Origin: Litorivicinus sp.
GTDB taxonomy: Bacteria; Pseudomonadota; Gammaproteobacteria; Pseudomonadales; Litorivicinaceae
NCBI GenBank assembly: GCA_018401755.1
Contig: JAGYKJ010000007.1
Span: 434,001-498,000 of the forward strand
DNA length: 64,000 bases
Direction of reading: 5' to 3'
A program made the translations under genes and the position numbers. This document shows positions 42,229 through 51,930 of the stretch, piece after piece; position 1 is the stretch's first letter; each line of letters opens with the position of its first letter. The notes under the pieces were generated by a model. It saw nothing but the letters and a program-made list of their open reading frames with translations. It did no database searches and was not told where the DNA came from.

Positions 42229-43521
42229 CTAATTCATGAAAGGGGACCAAGCTGGCTCTCGCACCTGCTCACTCGCTGATGGTAACCGCACCCGAACACG
42301 TCCATCTGTGGAAACAAGCCCTAAGAGTCCCCTCGCCCCTTCTGACGTCGCATAAATTACCATAGTTCCGTTGGGTGCAACACTCGGGGATTCATCCAGA
42401 TCTGTTTCCGTCAAAATTCGCATTGCACGTGTCTTCAGATCCATGCGGGCAATGTGGAATCGATCGTTGCTGCGATGGACAAACACAATGGCGGAACCAT
42501 CCGGAGTAAATGCGCCATTTGAATTATAGTCACCATCGAAAGTCACCCGTTTGACCTCCCGATCTGACACATTGAGTTGATACAACTGAGGTTTCCCGCC
42601 TCGGCTTGACGTAAATAAGATGGAGCGCCCATCGGGAGACCAGCGGGGTTCCGTATCGATGCCAAAGTGATCGGTCATCCGCTGTAACTCTCCGGTCCGA
42701 AGGTTCGCAATATAGACTTCTGGATTTCCATCTTTAGAGAGTGTGAGTGCGAGCTGACGTCCATCCGGACTAAATGAAGGCGCGCTATTGAGCCCAGGAA
42801 AATCAGTCACTTTTTGAACTTCACCAGTGGCCAATGTTTGCACATAGATCCCGGCTCGTTTTCCGCGGAAACTCATGTACGCAATACGCCCACCGTCTGG
42901 AGACCATGTTGGCGATAGAATCGGTTCGCTTGATTCAAAAATCGTTCGGGTCCGTCCCCCATCGGCGTCGGATAAGATGAGCCGAAATGTTTGATCTTTT
43001 TCGGATCGGCGATCAACAGTGACATACACCAGCTTGGTCGAAAAAATCCCTTTGATTCCCGTCAGGGATTCATAAATTTTGTCACTGATGTAGTGTCCGA
43101 TGTCACGCAACGCACTCGCTGGCCCGGGTACTTTCTCCGCAAACAGTTCCCGCTGCCCTAGGACATCATGCAGCCCGAAGGTGACTAGATAGCCATTCTC
43201 ATTTGGAGTGATCTCACCCACCACGGTGTATTCAGAATCGATGGCTCGCCAATCTCGATAGAACAACTGATCATTGGGTCCAGGCAGGGAGAGCATCGAG
43301 TTGCGATTGACTCGCTGAAATTGTCCTGTTCGCTCTAAATTGGATTCAATGAGCCGGGCTAGATCGACATCTAAGACCCCGGAGCCTTGAAACCGAAATG
43401 GAACAACTGCGACTTTGATTGGGTTCTCTACACCACGCGTGATCTCAATGACCAACTCAGCGCGGACAGGACCTGCCACGCAAACAAGCAGTAGCCAAGT
43501 CCAATAAATGAGTCGTTGCAT
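42229..43521 (-). CDS. tolB: Tol-Pal system beta-propeller protein TolB
   Basis: 430 residues (E. coli 430) with a signal peptide (1-21). N-terminal domain has ENPIKVAVVPFRF; the C-terminal six-bladed propeller repeats as SPTWSPDGGRIAYMSF, SAPSFSPDGRQLALT, EPRWSPDGRSILFTS, GAFTPDGSAIVFV and SPSVAPNGTMVIYA. TolB is periplasmic and passes force to Pal. Its ATG overlaps the tolA stop by one base. Confidence 0.97.
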   Translation of the reverse strand: MQRLIYWTWLLLVCVAGPVRAELVIEITRGVENPIKVAVVPFRFQGSGVLDVDLARLIESNLERTGQFQRVNRNSMLSLPGPNDQLFYRDWRAIDSEYTVVGEITPNENGYLVTFGLHDVLGQRELFAEKVPGPASALRDIGHYISDKIYESLTGIKGIFSTKLVYVTVDRRSEKDQTFRLILSDADGGRTRTIFESSEPILSPTWSPDGGRIAYMSFRGKRAGIYVQTLATGEVQKVTDFPGLNSAPSFSPDGRQLALTLSKDGNPEVYIANLRTGELQRMTDHFGIDTEPRWSPDGRSILFTSSRGGKPQLYQLNVSDREVKRVTFDGDYNSNGAFTPDGSAIVFVHRSNDRFHIARMDLKTRAMRILTETDLDESPSVAPNGTMVIYATSEGARGLLGLVSTDGRVRVRLPSASEQVREPAWSPFMN

Positions 43522-44630
43522 TAGTCCTCCGGTCGGAATTTAACAGTCAATGTGCGAAATTTTTCCTCAAAGGTCGAGGCGCTAAATTGAGTGACTTCAT
43601 TGAATGGAGCCGCCCGCTGAACTGCTGCTGTTGCGGATCGATCAAATAGAGCATCACCACTGGATTTGATCACAGTGACGCCCACAAGTTCCCCATTGGG
43701 TGCAAGTGACATCCGAAGCATCACTTCGAGACCTGCACGGAATGAGACAGGTCGACGCCAGGCTCGCGTGATGCGGGTTGTCATCGCGTCCAAGACGTTG
43801 GCCGCTGCCTTTTCAGACGCAAGAGCGTTTAAAAGGGCGACCTCGTTATCCTCTTTCGCTTGCGCGTCCGCGAGCGCTTTCGCTTCTGTTTCAGCTTGGC
43901 GGAATGCGTCATCGATTACTTTTTGTTTTTCTCTTTCTCGACGTGCCATCTCATCCTTTAAGCGCTCTGCTTCAGCACGTTCCGCGGCCTCCTTGATACG
44001 GGCCTGCTCTGCAAGTTGAGCTCTTTCCCGCTCAAGTACCTCACGTTTTGCCTGCTCCTGAGCGCGCTGTGCAGCCAATGCTTGCTGTGCTTGTTGCGCG
44101 CGCGCTGCCTCATCCGCCGCCTTTTGTTTCGCCTCCTCGGCGCGCTTGAGCTGTGCGACACGATCTGCCTCAGCTTGTTTGGCAAGTTGTGCCTCGCGGG
44201 CCGCTTGCTCAGCTTTTTGTTGTGCCAGTTTGGCTTGGTCAGCCTCTGCTTGCCGTTTTGCCTCTGCTTGCTTCAACAACTCCGCCTGCTTCACAGCCTC
44301 TGCGTTGGCAGCTTCCACACGCTTCTTCTCAGCCGCCTCTTTCTCCTTTTGAGTCGCAATACGTTTTGCCTCGGCTTCACGTCTCGCCTGATCGGCTTTC
44401 GCCTGTTTTTTTTCCTCCTCGGCATCTCGAGCAGCTTTTGCCTTCGCCTGCGATTGAGCCGCTTCCGATGGCGCGAAACTCAGGGCTGTCGCTTGGATCA
44501 CTTGCACTTGGGGTGGGGAAACCGTATTCGCTTCGGGCGCCATGGCGATGAAGAACGACCCAATGATTAGGGCATGTAAGACGACAGCAAGCGAAAATGG
44601 TCGAATTAAACTCTCGCCACGGCGATCCAT
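43521..44630 (-). CDS. tolA: Cell envelope integrity protein TolA
   Basis: 369 residues. One N-terminal transmembrane helix (LAVVLHALIIGSFFIAM), a long Ala/Lys/Glu/Gln helix (about residues 60-270) that spans the periplasm, and a C-terminal domain with GELVGVTVIKSSGDALFD and a pattern of two beta strands, binding TolB/Pal. It overlaps tolR by one base. The repetitive helix produces long false open frames on the other strand. Confidence 0.96.
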   Translation of the reverse strand: MDRRGESLIRPFSLAVVLHALIIGSFFIAMAPEANTVSPPQVQVIQATALSFAPSEAAQSQAKAKAARDAEEEKKQAKADQARREAEAKRIATQKEKEAAEKKRVEAANAEAVKQAELLKQAEAKRQAEADQAKLAQQKAEQAAREAQLAKQAEADRVAQLKRAEEAKQKAADEAARAQQAQQALAAQRAQEQAKREVLERERAQLAEQARIKEAAERAEAERLKDEMARREREKQKVIDDAFRQAETEAKALADAQAKEDNEVALLNALASEKAAANVLDAMTTRITRAWRRPVSFRAGLEVMLRMSLAPNGELVGVTVIKSSGDALFDRSATAAVQRAAPFNEVTQFSASTFEEKFRTLTVKFRPED

Positions 44631-45058
44631 TACGGGGCCTCCGCCACCAGGCCAATCGACACGACGCCGGCATCCTGAAGTGCGCTCATCACTTGCATCA
44701 GGGTGCCATAGTCGAGTCGGGTATCACCTCTGAGCTGCACTTGGGTCTGTGGGCGCGCTGCTAAGACCTTCATCACACGATCTTTGACCACACCAAGGGT
44801 CACTGGACTGGTTTCTTCCCCACCAACATTAATAAACAACTCACCGTTGGTACGAACCGAAACAATCAGTGGTTCTTCATTGGTCTCAATATTCATCGGT
44901 TCGGTGGATGCCTCAGGCAACTCAATCGTGACCCCAGATGTCAACATCGGCGCGGTCACCATGAAAATTACCAATAACACGAGCATGACATCGATGTAGG
45001 GGACGACGTTGATGTCAGAGACCAAGCCTTTTTTCTGGCGACGACGACGACTGGACAT
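44630..45058 (-). CDS. tolR: Tol-Pal system protein TolR
   Basis: 142 residues. A single transmembrane helix (YIDVMLVLLVIFMVTAPML) carries the proton-coupling Asp, preceded by a basic arginine-rich start; the periplasmic domain has IELPEAS and ETNEEPLIVSV. With TolQ it forms the proton-powered stator that energises TolA. One-base overlap with tolA and tolQ. Confidence 0.97.
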   Translation of the reverse strand: MSSRRRRQKKGLVSDINVVPYIDVMLVLLVIFMVTAPMLTSGVTIELPEASTEPMNIETNEEPLIVSVRTNGELFINVGGEETSPVTLGVVKDRVMKVLAARPQTQVQLRGDTRLDYGTLMQVMSALQDAGVVSIGLVAEAP

Positions 45059-45738
45059 TACTCACCCCGTTGATGCACACGACGGTGCAAAATTGCCGTG
45101 AATTCGTCTGCGAAATTCTCATACGTCAGGGACAGATTATCCACTAACGAGCTAAATCGGTTGTAGGCAATGACTGCTGGGATTGCCGCGAAGAGGCCGA
45201 TGGCGGTCGCTACTAGCGCCTCGGAAATCCCCGGTGCAACGGTCGCTAACGTAGCCTGTTTCACCGCAGCGAGACCTCTAAACGAGTTCATGATCCCCCA
45301 GACTGTCCCAAACAATCCGATGTATGGGCTGATTGATCCAACGGTTGCTAAGAACGGTAGATGTAATTCAAGACGCTCTTCCTCTCGCGCTCGCGCGACA
45401 CGCATGGCACGCTGCACGCCCTCCATGATGGCGTCGGGGTCTGATTTTGCATCCTGCCGAAGGCGGGTGAACTCTTGAAAGCCTGCTTTAAACACTGCCT
45501 CTAGTCCAATTAAGTTTGGTTGATTGGCGACCTGTCGGAATAAACCAACCAATTCCGCTCCCGACCAAAATGCATCCTCAAAGGCGCGCGCATGGAGCCT
45601 GGCGCGTGACAACACGCGTGCTCGTTGGAAGATGACGACCCAGGACAGGACCGATGCTAATACCAACGTTGCCATCACCAACTGCACCACAGGCCCTGCC
45701 TGCAATACAAGACTCAGGATGGAAAGTTCATCACTCAT
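45058..45738 (-). CDS. tolQ: Tol-Pal system protein TolQ
   Basis: 226 residues (E. coli 230). Three helices; the MotA/ExbB-like segment IGLFGTVWGIMNSFRGLAAVK near residue 137 and ATVAPGISEALVATAIGLFAAIPAVIAYN near 163. It forms the pentameric stator channel with TolR. The ATG lies next to the ybgC stop, with no gap. Confidence 0.97.
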   Translation of the reverse strand: MSDELSILSLVLQAGPVVQLVMATLVLASVLSWVVIFQRARVLSRARLHARAFEDAFWSGAELVGLFRQVANQPNLIGLEAVFKAGFQEFTRLRQDAKSDPDAIMEGVQRAMRVARAREEERLELHLPFLATVGSISPYIGLFGTVWGIMNSFRGLAAVKQATLATVAPGISEALVATAIGLFAAIPAVIAYNRFSSLVDNLSLTYENFADEFTAILHRRVHQRGE

Positions 45739-46152
45739 TCATAATTCCTCTGGGCCTTGCCCGGTTAGTATCATTCGCAGTGTGGATGGTAGCGGCTTCG
45801 GGCGATGTGTGTCCGCAGACACACAGACCACATCGACCGATCCGGCCACCAAGACCACTCCCCCGCGTTCCGCACGATGGGAAAAAACAACCCGCGCACC
45901 GCGTATGGCCTCCACCTGAGCCATGATATCAAGTGAGTCATCTAGATAAGCGGGCGCGTGATACGTCATTGCGCATGAACGTACCACAAATAATCGATTG
46001 GCATGGATGGTCGTCGATTGCTCAATGCCAAGTGACCGTAACCACTCACTCCGCGCGCGTTCAAAGTACTTTAGGTAGTTCGCATAAAAGACGATTCCAC
46101 CTGCATCGGTGTCTTCAATGTAGACCCGAATTGGGAGGACGAAGTCAGTCAT
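45739..46152 (-). CDS. ybgC: Acyl-CoA thioesterase YbgC
   Basis: A hotdog-fold thioesterase of 137 residues; family motif [24 protein letters not shown] near residue 8, with the catalytic Asp, as in tol-pal-associated YbgC. Start is ATG 46152, overlapping the ruvB stop by 8 bp; a longer form from 46182 lies in ruvB. It hydrolyses short or acyl-ACP-like thioesters. First gene of the tol cluster proper. Confidence 0.93.
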   Translation of the reverse strand: MTDFVLPIRVYIEDTDAGGIVFYANYLKYFERARSEWLRSLGIEQSTTIHANRLFVVRSCAMTYHAPAYLDDSLDIMAQVEAIRGARVVFSHRAERGGVVLVAGSVDVVCVSADTHRPKPLPSTLRMILTGQGPEEL

Positions 46153-47173
46153 CGACACGCCTAAATAGGTCGTCTGCCACATGCGATCCCAATACGGCGA
46201 CTGATGCTGGGGTCAACATCCGTCCCCGTGGTGTCCGTTGAATATATCCTTGCTGGATAAGATACGGCTCGATCACTTCTTCGAGTGTCCCGCGCTCCTC
46301 ACCTACCGCAGCTGCGATCGCCTCGATACCCACGGGTCCGCCATCAAACCGATCTCGCATGATCTGCAACATGCGACGATCCAGGGTGTCAAACCCGTGT
46401 TGATCGACATGTAATAAATTGAGTGCGGCATCAGCAACTTCGTCGGTAATCACGCCATCTGCCCTGACTTCTGCAAAATCACGAACTCGACGCAGCAGTC
46501 GGTTTGCAATACGCGGGGTACCCCGGGACCGTCTCGCGATTTCATAGGCCCCTTCTGGGGCGGTTGCGATCTGAAGTAACGCTGCTGCACGGAGCACAAT
46601 CTCCGTTAAATCAGCCACTGCGTAAAACTCCAATCGCTGGACAATTCCAAACCGATCGCGTAACGGGCTCGTCAGGAGGCCGGCACGGGTTGTGGCACCG
46701 ACTAGTGTGAAGGACGGTAAATCCAACTTGATCGATCGTGCGGCAGGGCCCTCGCCGATCATGATGTCCAGCTGATAATCCTCCATCGCAGGATAGAGAA
46801 TTTCTTCGATCTGAGGGCTTAGTCGATGAATTTCATCGATAAATAAGACATCGCCTTGCTCAAGATTGGTCAGCATGGCAGCCAAATCGCCTGCACGTTC
46901 GAGTACCGGTCCGGAGGTGGACTTAATCGAGACTCCCATTTCGTGCGCAATGATATGCGCTAACGTCGTCTTACCAAGGCCTGGTGGGCCGAAGATCAGT
47001 GTGTGATCCAGTGATTCGCGTCGATTACGTGCTGCATCCACGAATAGCTGCATCTGATCGCAGACCTTTGGTTGCCCCCGATAGTCGGCCAGTCGAGTGG
47101 GCCGAACAGTATGATCCAATCGCTTCTCGTCGCGCCCTTCGGGTATTGGGGTGATGAGTCGATCAGTGCTCAT
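46145..47173 (-). CDS. ruvB: Holliday junction branch migration helicase RuvB
   Basis: 342 residues. AAA+ ATPase with Walker [11 protein letters not shown] near residue 62, Walker [12 protein letters not shown], sensor [18 protein letters not shown], and C-terminal winged helix with [13 protein letters not shown]. The N-terminal [12 protein letters not shown] is diagnostic. It overlaps ruvA by 4 bp (ATGA). Confidence 0.98.
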   Translation of the reverse strand: MSTDRLITPIPEGRDEKRLDHTVRPTRLADYRGQPKVCDQMQLFVDAARNRRESLDHTLIFGPPGLGKTTLAHIIAHEMGVSIKSTSGPVLERAGDLAAMLTNLEQGDVLFIDEIHRLSPQIEEILYPAMEDYQLDIMIGEGPAARSIKLDLPSFTLVGATTRAGLLTSPLRDRFGIVQRLEFYAVADLTEIVLRAAALLQIATAPEGAYEIARRSRGTPRIANRLLRRVRDFAEVRADGVITDEVADAALNLLHVDQHGFDTLDRRMLQIMRDRFDGGPVGIEAIAAAVGEERGTLEEVIEPYLIQQGYIQRTPRGRMLTPASVAVLGSHVADDLFRRVDD

Positions 47174-47754
47174 GCGCTCCCCTTCATCATGGCGCGAAGT
47201 GCCGCACGGATGAGGGCCTCAGGCGTGTCATCGCTTGTTTTCACGGCATGCACCACTCGCTCCGCATCGGCGGCTTTGTACCCCAAACTCACAAGCCCTG
47301 CGATGGCCTCTTGGATGGGATGCGCGCCCGTGGGCGGCGTGTCTGCTGAGATGCCAACGATGCGATCACGTAACTCGATCAAAAGCCGCTCGGCTGTTTT
47401 CTTCCCAATGCCCGGAAGCCGAATGAGGGACTGCACATCGTCTCGTTCCACCGCTCCGGCCAGTTCAGACGCTGTCATCCCAGATAAAATTGCGAGGGCT
47501 AGTTTTGGACCGACACCGCTGATTCGAATCAGAGTTCGGAACACATTACGGTCGGCGCGAGTCAAGAACCCATAGAGCAAATGTGCATCCTCTCTGACGA
47601 CAAGATGGGTCAAGAGACGCACTGTGCTGCCAGCCGGCGGAAGTTCGCATAACGTCGAGACGGGGCATTCGATTTCATAACCGATGCCATGACAAGCGAT
47701 CACCGCACAGCTCTGTTCAATAACAATCAGCTCGCCTTCTATGAACCCAATCAT
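47170..47754 (-). CDS. ruvA: Holliday junction DNA-binding protein RuvA
   Basis: 194 residues (E. coli 203). N-terminal OB fold [10 protein letters not shown]..., helix-hairpin-helix [12 protein letters not shown] near residue 80 and [16 protein letters not shown] near 116, and a C-terminal UBA-like domain that contacts RuvB ([20 protein letters not shown]). It overlaps ruvC and ruvB by 4 bp each. Confidence 0.98.
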   Translation of the reverse strand: MIGFIEGELIVIEQSCAVIACHGIGYEIECPVSTLCELPPAGSTVRLLTHLVVREDAHLLYGFLTRADRNVFRTLIRISGVGPKLALAILSGMTASELAGAVERDDVQSLIRLPGIGKKTAERLLIELRDRIVGISADTPPTGAHPIQEAIAGLVSLGYKAADAERVVHAVKTSDDTPEALIRAALRAMMKGSA

Positions 47755-48305
47755 GATGCATCATCCTTTAAGCGCCAGCGGCCGACTTGACTACGACGTC
47801 GGTGTGATTGTGAGGTGGTTGATCCAGTTCCGGCAAGACCAGAACTTGAGTGTGCATGACAGATTGCGACCCCAGCCGCGTCCGCCGCATCTTCCGGAAG
47901 AGATTGGCTCAGGCCAAGTAATAGCTTCACCATGGTTTGCATTTGTCGTTTATCCGCTTGCCCTTGCCCGACGACCACCTGCTTGACACGACGGGCAGCA
48001 TATTCAAATACAGGGAGTTGCGCCTCAGCCCCAATGAACATGGCGACTCCTCGGGCATGCCCCAGCTTCAATGCAGATTGAGGATCTTTGGCGAGAAATA
48101 CCTCTTCAATGGCCATTTGCGTTGGCTGATGTGACACAAGGATCTCGCGGAGGGCAAGGCCCAGGGTGGCCATCCGCTCAGGAAAGGGGCCGGAACCCAG
48201 CCGAATGACTCCGGAGGCGACCCAAATGAGGCGTTGCCCCTGGTGATCGATCACCGCCCACCCTGTTTTCTGTGAGCCAGGATCAATCCCCAGGGTACGA
48301 ATCAT
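47751..48305 (-). CDS. ruvC: Holliday junction endonuclease RuvC
   Basis: 184 residues (E. coli 173). Catalytic acidic residues in GIDPGSQKTGWAV near residue 6, IEEVFLAKDPQSALKLGHARG near 67, and the C-terminal DAADAAGVAICH near 138 are all present. The C-terminus is about 10 residues longer than in E. coli, and Ser/Arg rich. It overlaps ruvA by 4 bp and yebC by one base. Confidence 0.97.
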   Translation of the reverse strand: MIRTLGIDPGSQKTGWAVIDHQGQRLIWVASGVIRLGSGPFPERMATLGLALREILVSHQPTQMAIEEVFLAKDPQSALKLGHARGVAMFIGAEAQLPVFEYAARRVKQVVVGQGQADKRQMQTMVKLLLGLSQSLPEDAADAAGVAICHAHSSSGLAGTGSTTSQSHRRRSQVGRWRLKDDAS

Positions 48306-49048
48306 CAGGTTAGAGCCTCGAGCGCTGCGTCATCGAAATTCGCATTGGAGTAGACATTCTGAACGTCATCAAGGTCCTCGAGCATATCGATCATTTTGAT
48401 AACCTTTGGTGTGCTGTCGGCATCCAAATCAACCATCGTCGCCGGCACTAGCGATACATCAGCTTGGATGATTTCGAGCCCAGCCGAGACCAAAGCATCC
48501 TTGACGTCCACAAGGGTATGAATCTCGGTCGCAACGTCGAATGACGTCTCATCGAGTCCAATGACATCGAGCGCACCGGCATCGAGCGCGGCCTCGACCA
48601 CGCGGTCTTCGTCGTCGGCAGTGACAATAATTTGCCCACGCTTCGTAAATAAATATGCAACCGAGCCATCGGTCCCCAGATTTCCGCCACACTTATTAAA
48701 CGCGTGGCGCACTTCGGCAACGGTTCGATTTCTGTTGTCAGTCATTACTTCCACGAGCACTGCAACGCCGCCAATGCCATACCCCTCGTAAATCAACTCC
48801 TCAACGTTATCCCCACCACTGTTCCCTGCCCCGCGATCAATTGCGCGCTGAATGGTGTCTTTTGTCATATTTGCGGACAGCGCTTTATCGACTGCCGCAC
48901 GAAGGCGCGGATTATCGGCGATTTCACCACCGCCAAGTTGAGCAGCCACTGTGATTTCCCGAATCAGCTTGGTGAATACTTTCCCACGCTTGGCATCTTC
49001 CTTCGCCTTTCGATGCTTAATATTGGCCCATTTGGAATGCCCTGCCAT
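48305..49048 (-). CDS. yebC: YebC/PmpR family translation/transcription factor
   Basis: 247 residues (E. coli 246). Family start [23 protein letters not shown], then [14 protein letters not shown]...[15 protein letters not shown] near 85 and a C-terminal Asp/Glu-rich tail. Members ease ribosome stalling at proline or act as regulators. Its place before ruvC is conserved. Single-base overlaps with aspS and ruvC. Confidence 0.97.
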   Translation of the reverse strand: MAGHSKWANIKHRKAKEDAKRGKVFTKLIREITVAAQLGGGEIADNPRLRAAVDKALSANMTKDTIQRAIDRGAGNSGGDNVEELIYEGYGIGGVAVLVEVMTDNRNRTVAEVRHAFNKCGGNLGTDGSVAYLFTKRGQIIVTADDEDRVVEAALDAGALDVIGLDETSFDVATEIHTLVDVKDALVSAGLEIIQADVSLVPATMVDLDADSTPKVIKMIDMLEDLDDVQNVYSNANFDDAALEALT

Positions 49049-50826
49049 TAGCGCGCCTCCGTGGTGTCCACTTGACGAATGCGAATATGAAGCTCTTTGA
49101 GCTGTGCTTGACTGACTTCACCAGGCGCATCGGTTAACAAGCAAGTCGCTGACTGCGTCTTCGGGAATGCGATCACATCGCGAATTGAAGACGCACCCAG
49201 CATGAGCATGACCAGGCGATCAAGGCCGAAGGCAAGCCCACCGTGGGGTGGCGCTCCGTAGCGAAGTGCATCCAGCAGGAATCCAAATTTCTCCCGCTGT
49301 TCATCTGGCGAAATATTGAGTACTTCGAACACCGCTTGCTGCATCGCTTGATCGTGAATCCGAATTGACCCACCCCCTAATTCAGTGCCGTTGAGCACCA
49401 TGTCATAGGCACGCGAGTTATGTCCCAATGGATTTGTACGAAGCGCTTCAGGTGAGCAGGTTGGCGCGGTAAAGGGGTGATGTAGAGCGGCAACCCGACC
49501 GTCACCAGCATCCTCGAACATCGGAAAGTCAATCACCCACAGTGGAGCCCATGGATGGGTTAAGGCCCCCAGGTCGTGCCCAATTTTGATCCGTAAGGCA
49601 CCAAGTGCATCAGACACGATCTTGAATTGATCAGCGCCAAAAAATAAAATATCGCCGTCAATGGCATGCACTCGGTCGAGTACCGCTTTGATAATGGTGT
49701 CTGGAATAAACTTTAAGATCGGACTTTGAAGGCCTTCAATCCCGTCTGCCAAGGCATTGACTTTGATCCATGCCAAGCCTTTTGCACCGTATAGGCCAAC
49801 GAACTTGGTGTAGTCGTCGATGTCCTTTCGTGATAACTGCGCGCCATTTGGAATCCTCAGGACGGTGACCCGACAAGCGGGATCATTGGCAGGCGCCTGA
49901 AACACTTTAAACTCGACGTCTGTCATCAGGTCACGAATATCGATGAGCTCATAGGGAATCCGAAGATCCGGCTTATCGCTTCCAAATCGAGCCATGGCAT
50001 CGGCATAGGTCATGCGTGGAAACGCACCTAGATCGACATTCAGTTCGGCTTCGAAAAGCTGGCGAATCATGGATTCTGTTAATTGCATCACGTCGTCTTC
50101 AGAGACGAATGACATTTCCAAGTCGATCTGCGTAAATTCTGGTTGGCGATCAGCGCGAAGATCTTCATCTCGAAAACATTTTGCTATTTGAAAATAGCGA
50201 TCGAGACCGGCGACCATCAACAGCTGCTTAAACAACTGAGGAGATTGCGGAAGCGCAAAAAACTCGCCCTTATGCACTCTGGATGGAACCAAATAGTCAC
50301 GTGCACCTTCTGGTGTTGCACGCGTCAAAATTGGTGTCTCTGTATCGACAAATCCATTTTTTGCTAAGAAATTGCGCACAAAGGTCGAGACTCGTGATCG
50401 CAACATCAGATTATCAAGCATCTCAGGTCGGCGAAGATCGAGATAGCGATGCTTGAGTCGAACCTCTTCCCCGACTTTGGCATGTTCATCCAATTGGAAC
50501 GGCGGTGTATCTGCTTGATTGAGCACATTGACGACTTTGCCGAGTAATTCGATCTGACCTGTGGGCATATCCTTATTGTCTGTTCCGCTGGGGCGCTTCC
50601 GGACGCGACCAGAAATCTGCATCACCCATTCATTACGTGCGCGATCGGCGGTTTCGAATGCCTCGGGTGTATCGGGATCCACCACTACCTGCAGAATGCC
50701 CTGCCGGTCGCGCAGGTCGAGAAAGATCACACCTCCGTGATCGCGGCGACGATGCACCCAGCCACAGACTGTGACCGTCGCATCCAACTGAGATTCGGTT
50801 AATTCACCGCAATAATGGGTACGCAT
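49048..50826 (-). CDS. aspS: Aspartate--tRNA ligase
   Basis: A class II synthetase of 592 residues (E. coli 590). N-terminal OB-fold anticodon domain ([21 protein letters not shown]), motif 2 [20 protein letters not shown] near residue 216, bacterial GAD insert, and motif 3 [14 protein letters not shown] near the C-terminus. The bacterial-type insert is complete. Whether it also charges tRNA-Asn cannot be judged here. 24 bp after the zinc-ribbon gene. Confidence 0.98.
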   Translation of the reverse strand: MRTHYCGELTESQLDATVTVCGWVHRRRDHGGVIFLDLRDRQGILQVVVDPDTPEAFETADRARNEWVMQISGRVRKRPSGTDNKDMPTGQIELLGKVVNVLNQADTPPFQLDEHAKVGEEVRLKHRYLDLRRPEMLDNLMLRSRVSTFVRNFLAKNGFVDTETPILTRATPEGARDYLVPSRVHKGEFFALPQSPQLFKQLLMVAGLDRYFQIAKCFRDEDLRADRQPEFTQIDLEMSFVSEDDVMQLTESMIRQLFEAELNVDLGAFPRMTYADAMARFGSDKPDLRIPYELIDIRDLMTDVEFKVFQAPANDPACRVTVLRIPNGAQLSRKDIDDYTKFVGLYGAKGLAWIKVNALADGIEGLQSPILKFIPDTIIKAVLDRVHAIDGDILFFGADQFKIVSDALGALRIKIGHDLGALTHPWAPLWVIDFPMFEDAGDGRVAALHHPFTAPTCSPEALRTNPLGHNSRAYDMVLNGTELGGGSIRIHDQAMQQAVFEVLNISPDEQREKFGFLLDALRYGAPPHGGLAFGLDRLVMLMLGASSIRDVIAFPKTQSATCLLTDAPGEVSQAQLKELHIRIRQVDTTEAR

Positions 50827-50849
50827 GCTCTTTCCTTTATGTGTCAGCG

Positions 50850-51131
50850 TTACGCAGCTGAATCTGTTTTCGTCGGCTTCGTCTCTGCTTTGGCAGGCGC
50901 GGGATCTGCCTTTGCAGCGCCCTCTCCGGTCAAATTCTTTTTCTTATCACCGGTTTTGAAATCTGTCTCATACCAGCCACCACCACTTAAACGAAATCCA
51001 GATGCGCTCAACTTCTTCTTGAGTGCCGAGGCGCCGCAGTGTGGACACTGCACTAATGGAGCGTCCGATAATTTTTGAAGTGCATCATGACTTGCATGAC
51101 ATTCCGCACATCGATATTCATAGATGGGCAT
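50850..51131 (-). CDS. FmdB-family zinc-ribbon protein
   Basis: 93 residues. N-terminal zinc ribbon [16 protein letters not shown] with a second pair [11 protein letters not shown] near residue 29, the FmdB/putative regulatory protein signature. The C-terminal third is a Lys/Ala/Pro/Thr-rich tail ([17 protein letters not shown]). It probably has a regulatory or metal-related role, not established. It starts the long aspS-tol block, with GAGGAAGG before the ATG. A TATACT (51163-51168, minus strand) about 30 bp upstream of the start could be its -10 box, though no good -35 is seen. Confidence 0.88.
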   Translation of the reverse strand: MPIYEYRCAECHASHDALQKLSDAPLVQCPHCGASALKKKLSASGFRLSGGGWYETDFKTGDKKKNLTGEGAAKADPAPAKAETKPTKTDSAA

Positions 51132-51228
51132 GGGGGCCTTCCTCTGGTTAAGTCAACAGTGAAGTATAGCTAGTCAAGACACACAGCGCGACGGGCGCTC
51201 TGCAAAATGTGGATCGATTCGACGCATC

Positions 51229-51714
51229 TCAAGCACCAACATGTTGAATCAGATGCGTCAGCGCAGCAATGACTGCCTGCTCGCGAACGGCCCGGCGATC
51301 TCCGTTAAAGTGGTGCGCATTGGCAATAATTCCTGTGCTTGAGGCTACAGCAATCCAGACCAACCCAACTGGTTTGTCTGGTGACCCCCCGTCTGGACCC
51401 GCAATCCCTGTAATACCGACCCCAACGGTAGACTCAAAACGTTGTCGAACCCCGTCTGCCATACCACACGCAACGGTCTCGCTGACCGCGCCGGCTTGGT
51501 CGATCCACTCGTTTGGAACGCCAAGCTGCACGTGTTTGACGTCATTGGAATATGCGATCGTGCCACCGACAAACCATTGGGATGACCCTGCAAGATGCGT
51601 GCAGGTCGCACCAAGTAATCCGCCGGTACAACTTTCTGCGACCGACAGTGTCGCCTTTTGTGCACAGAGTGCTGCTGCGAGATCCTGTACAAGTGTGTCA
51701 GCATCACGGTTCAT
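51229..51714 (-). CDS. pncC: Nicotinamide-nucleotide amidase (CinA C-terminal domain)
   Basis: 161 residues, the stand-alone CinA-C/PncC form that converts nicotinamide mononucleotide to nicotinate mononucleotide. Family phrases LSVAESCTGGLLGATCT near residue 28, GTIAYSNDVKHVQLGV, and VGVGITGIAGPDGGSPDKPVGLVW. ATG 51714 follows an AGGAGA site. It is divergent from mutS; linkage of mutS, fdxA and pncC is usual in pseudomonads. No recA follows. Confidence 0.93.
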   Translation of the reverse strand: MNRDADTLVQDLAAALCAQKATLSVAESCTGGLLGATCTHLAGSSQWFVGGTIAYSNDVKHVQLGVPNEWIDQAGAVSETVACGMADGVRQRFESTVGVGITGIAGPDGGSPDKPVGLVWIAVASSTGIIANAHHFNGDRRAVREQAVIAALTHLIQHVGA

Positions 51715-51930
51715 AAAGCTCTCCTGTCTCCGCTCAGAGGATGCCATGAACAGCCCAAAAGAACGAGATTGATTGCGTTGTAAATAGACGTTTTGGTCTG
51801 AATCAGAAGAAACTCAGTGCCAAGGTTGATAGCATTCAAGGCAGCGACCAGAACCGCTGCGATCGAAACCCAAAAAGAGAGTCCCAATGCACCTCTGCAT
51901 ACGCCATTGTCACCGACTGAGTGCGTCTTC

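Noticed and set aside
44016-44570. Long plus-strand open frame of 184 codons, Leu/Cys-rich, plus others at 43666-44551
   Set aside because: Shadow of the repetitive Ala/Lys/Glu coiled coil of tolA; composition simply mirrors GCN-rich codons on the other strand.
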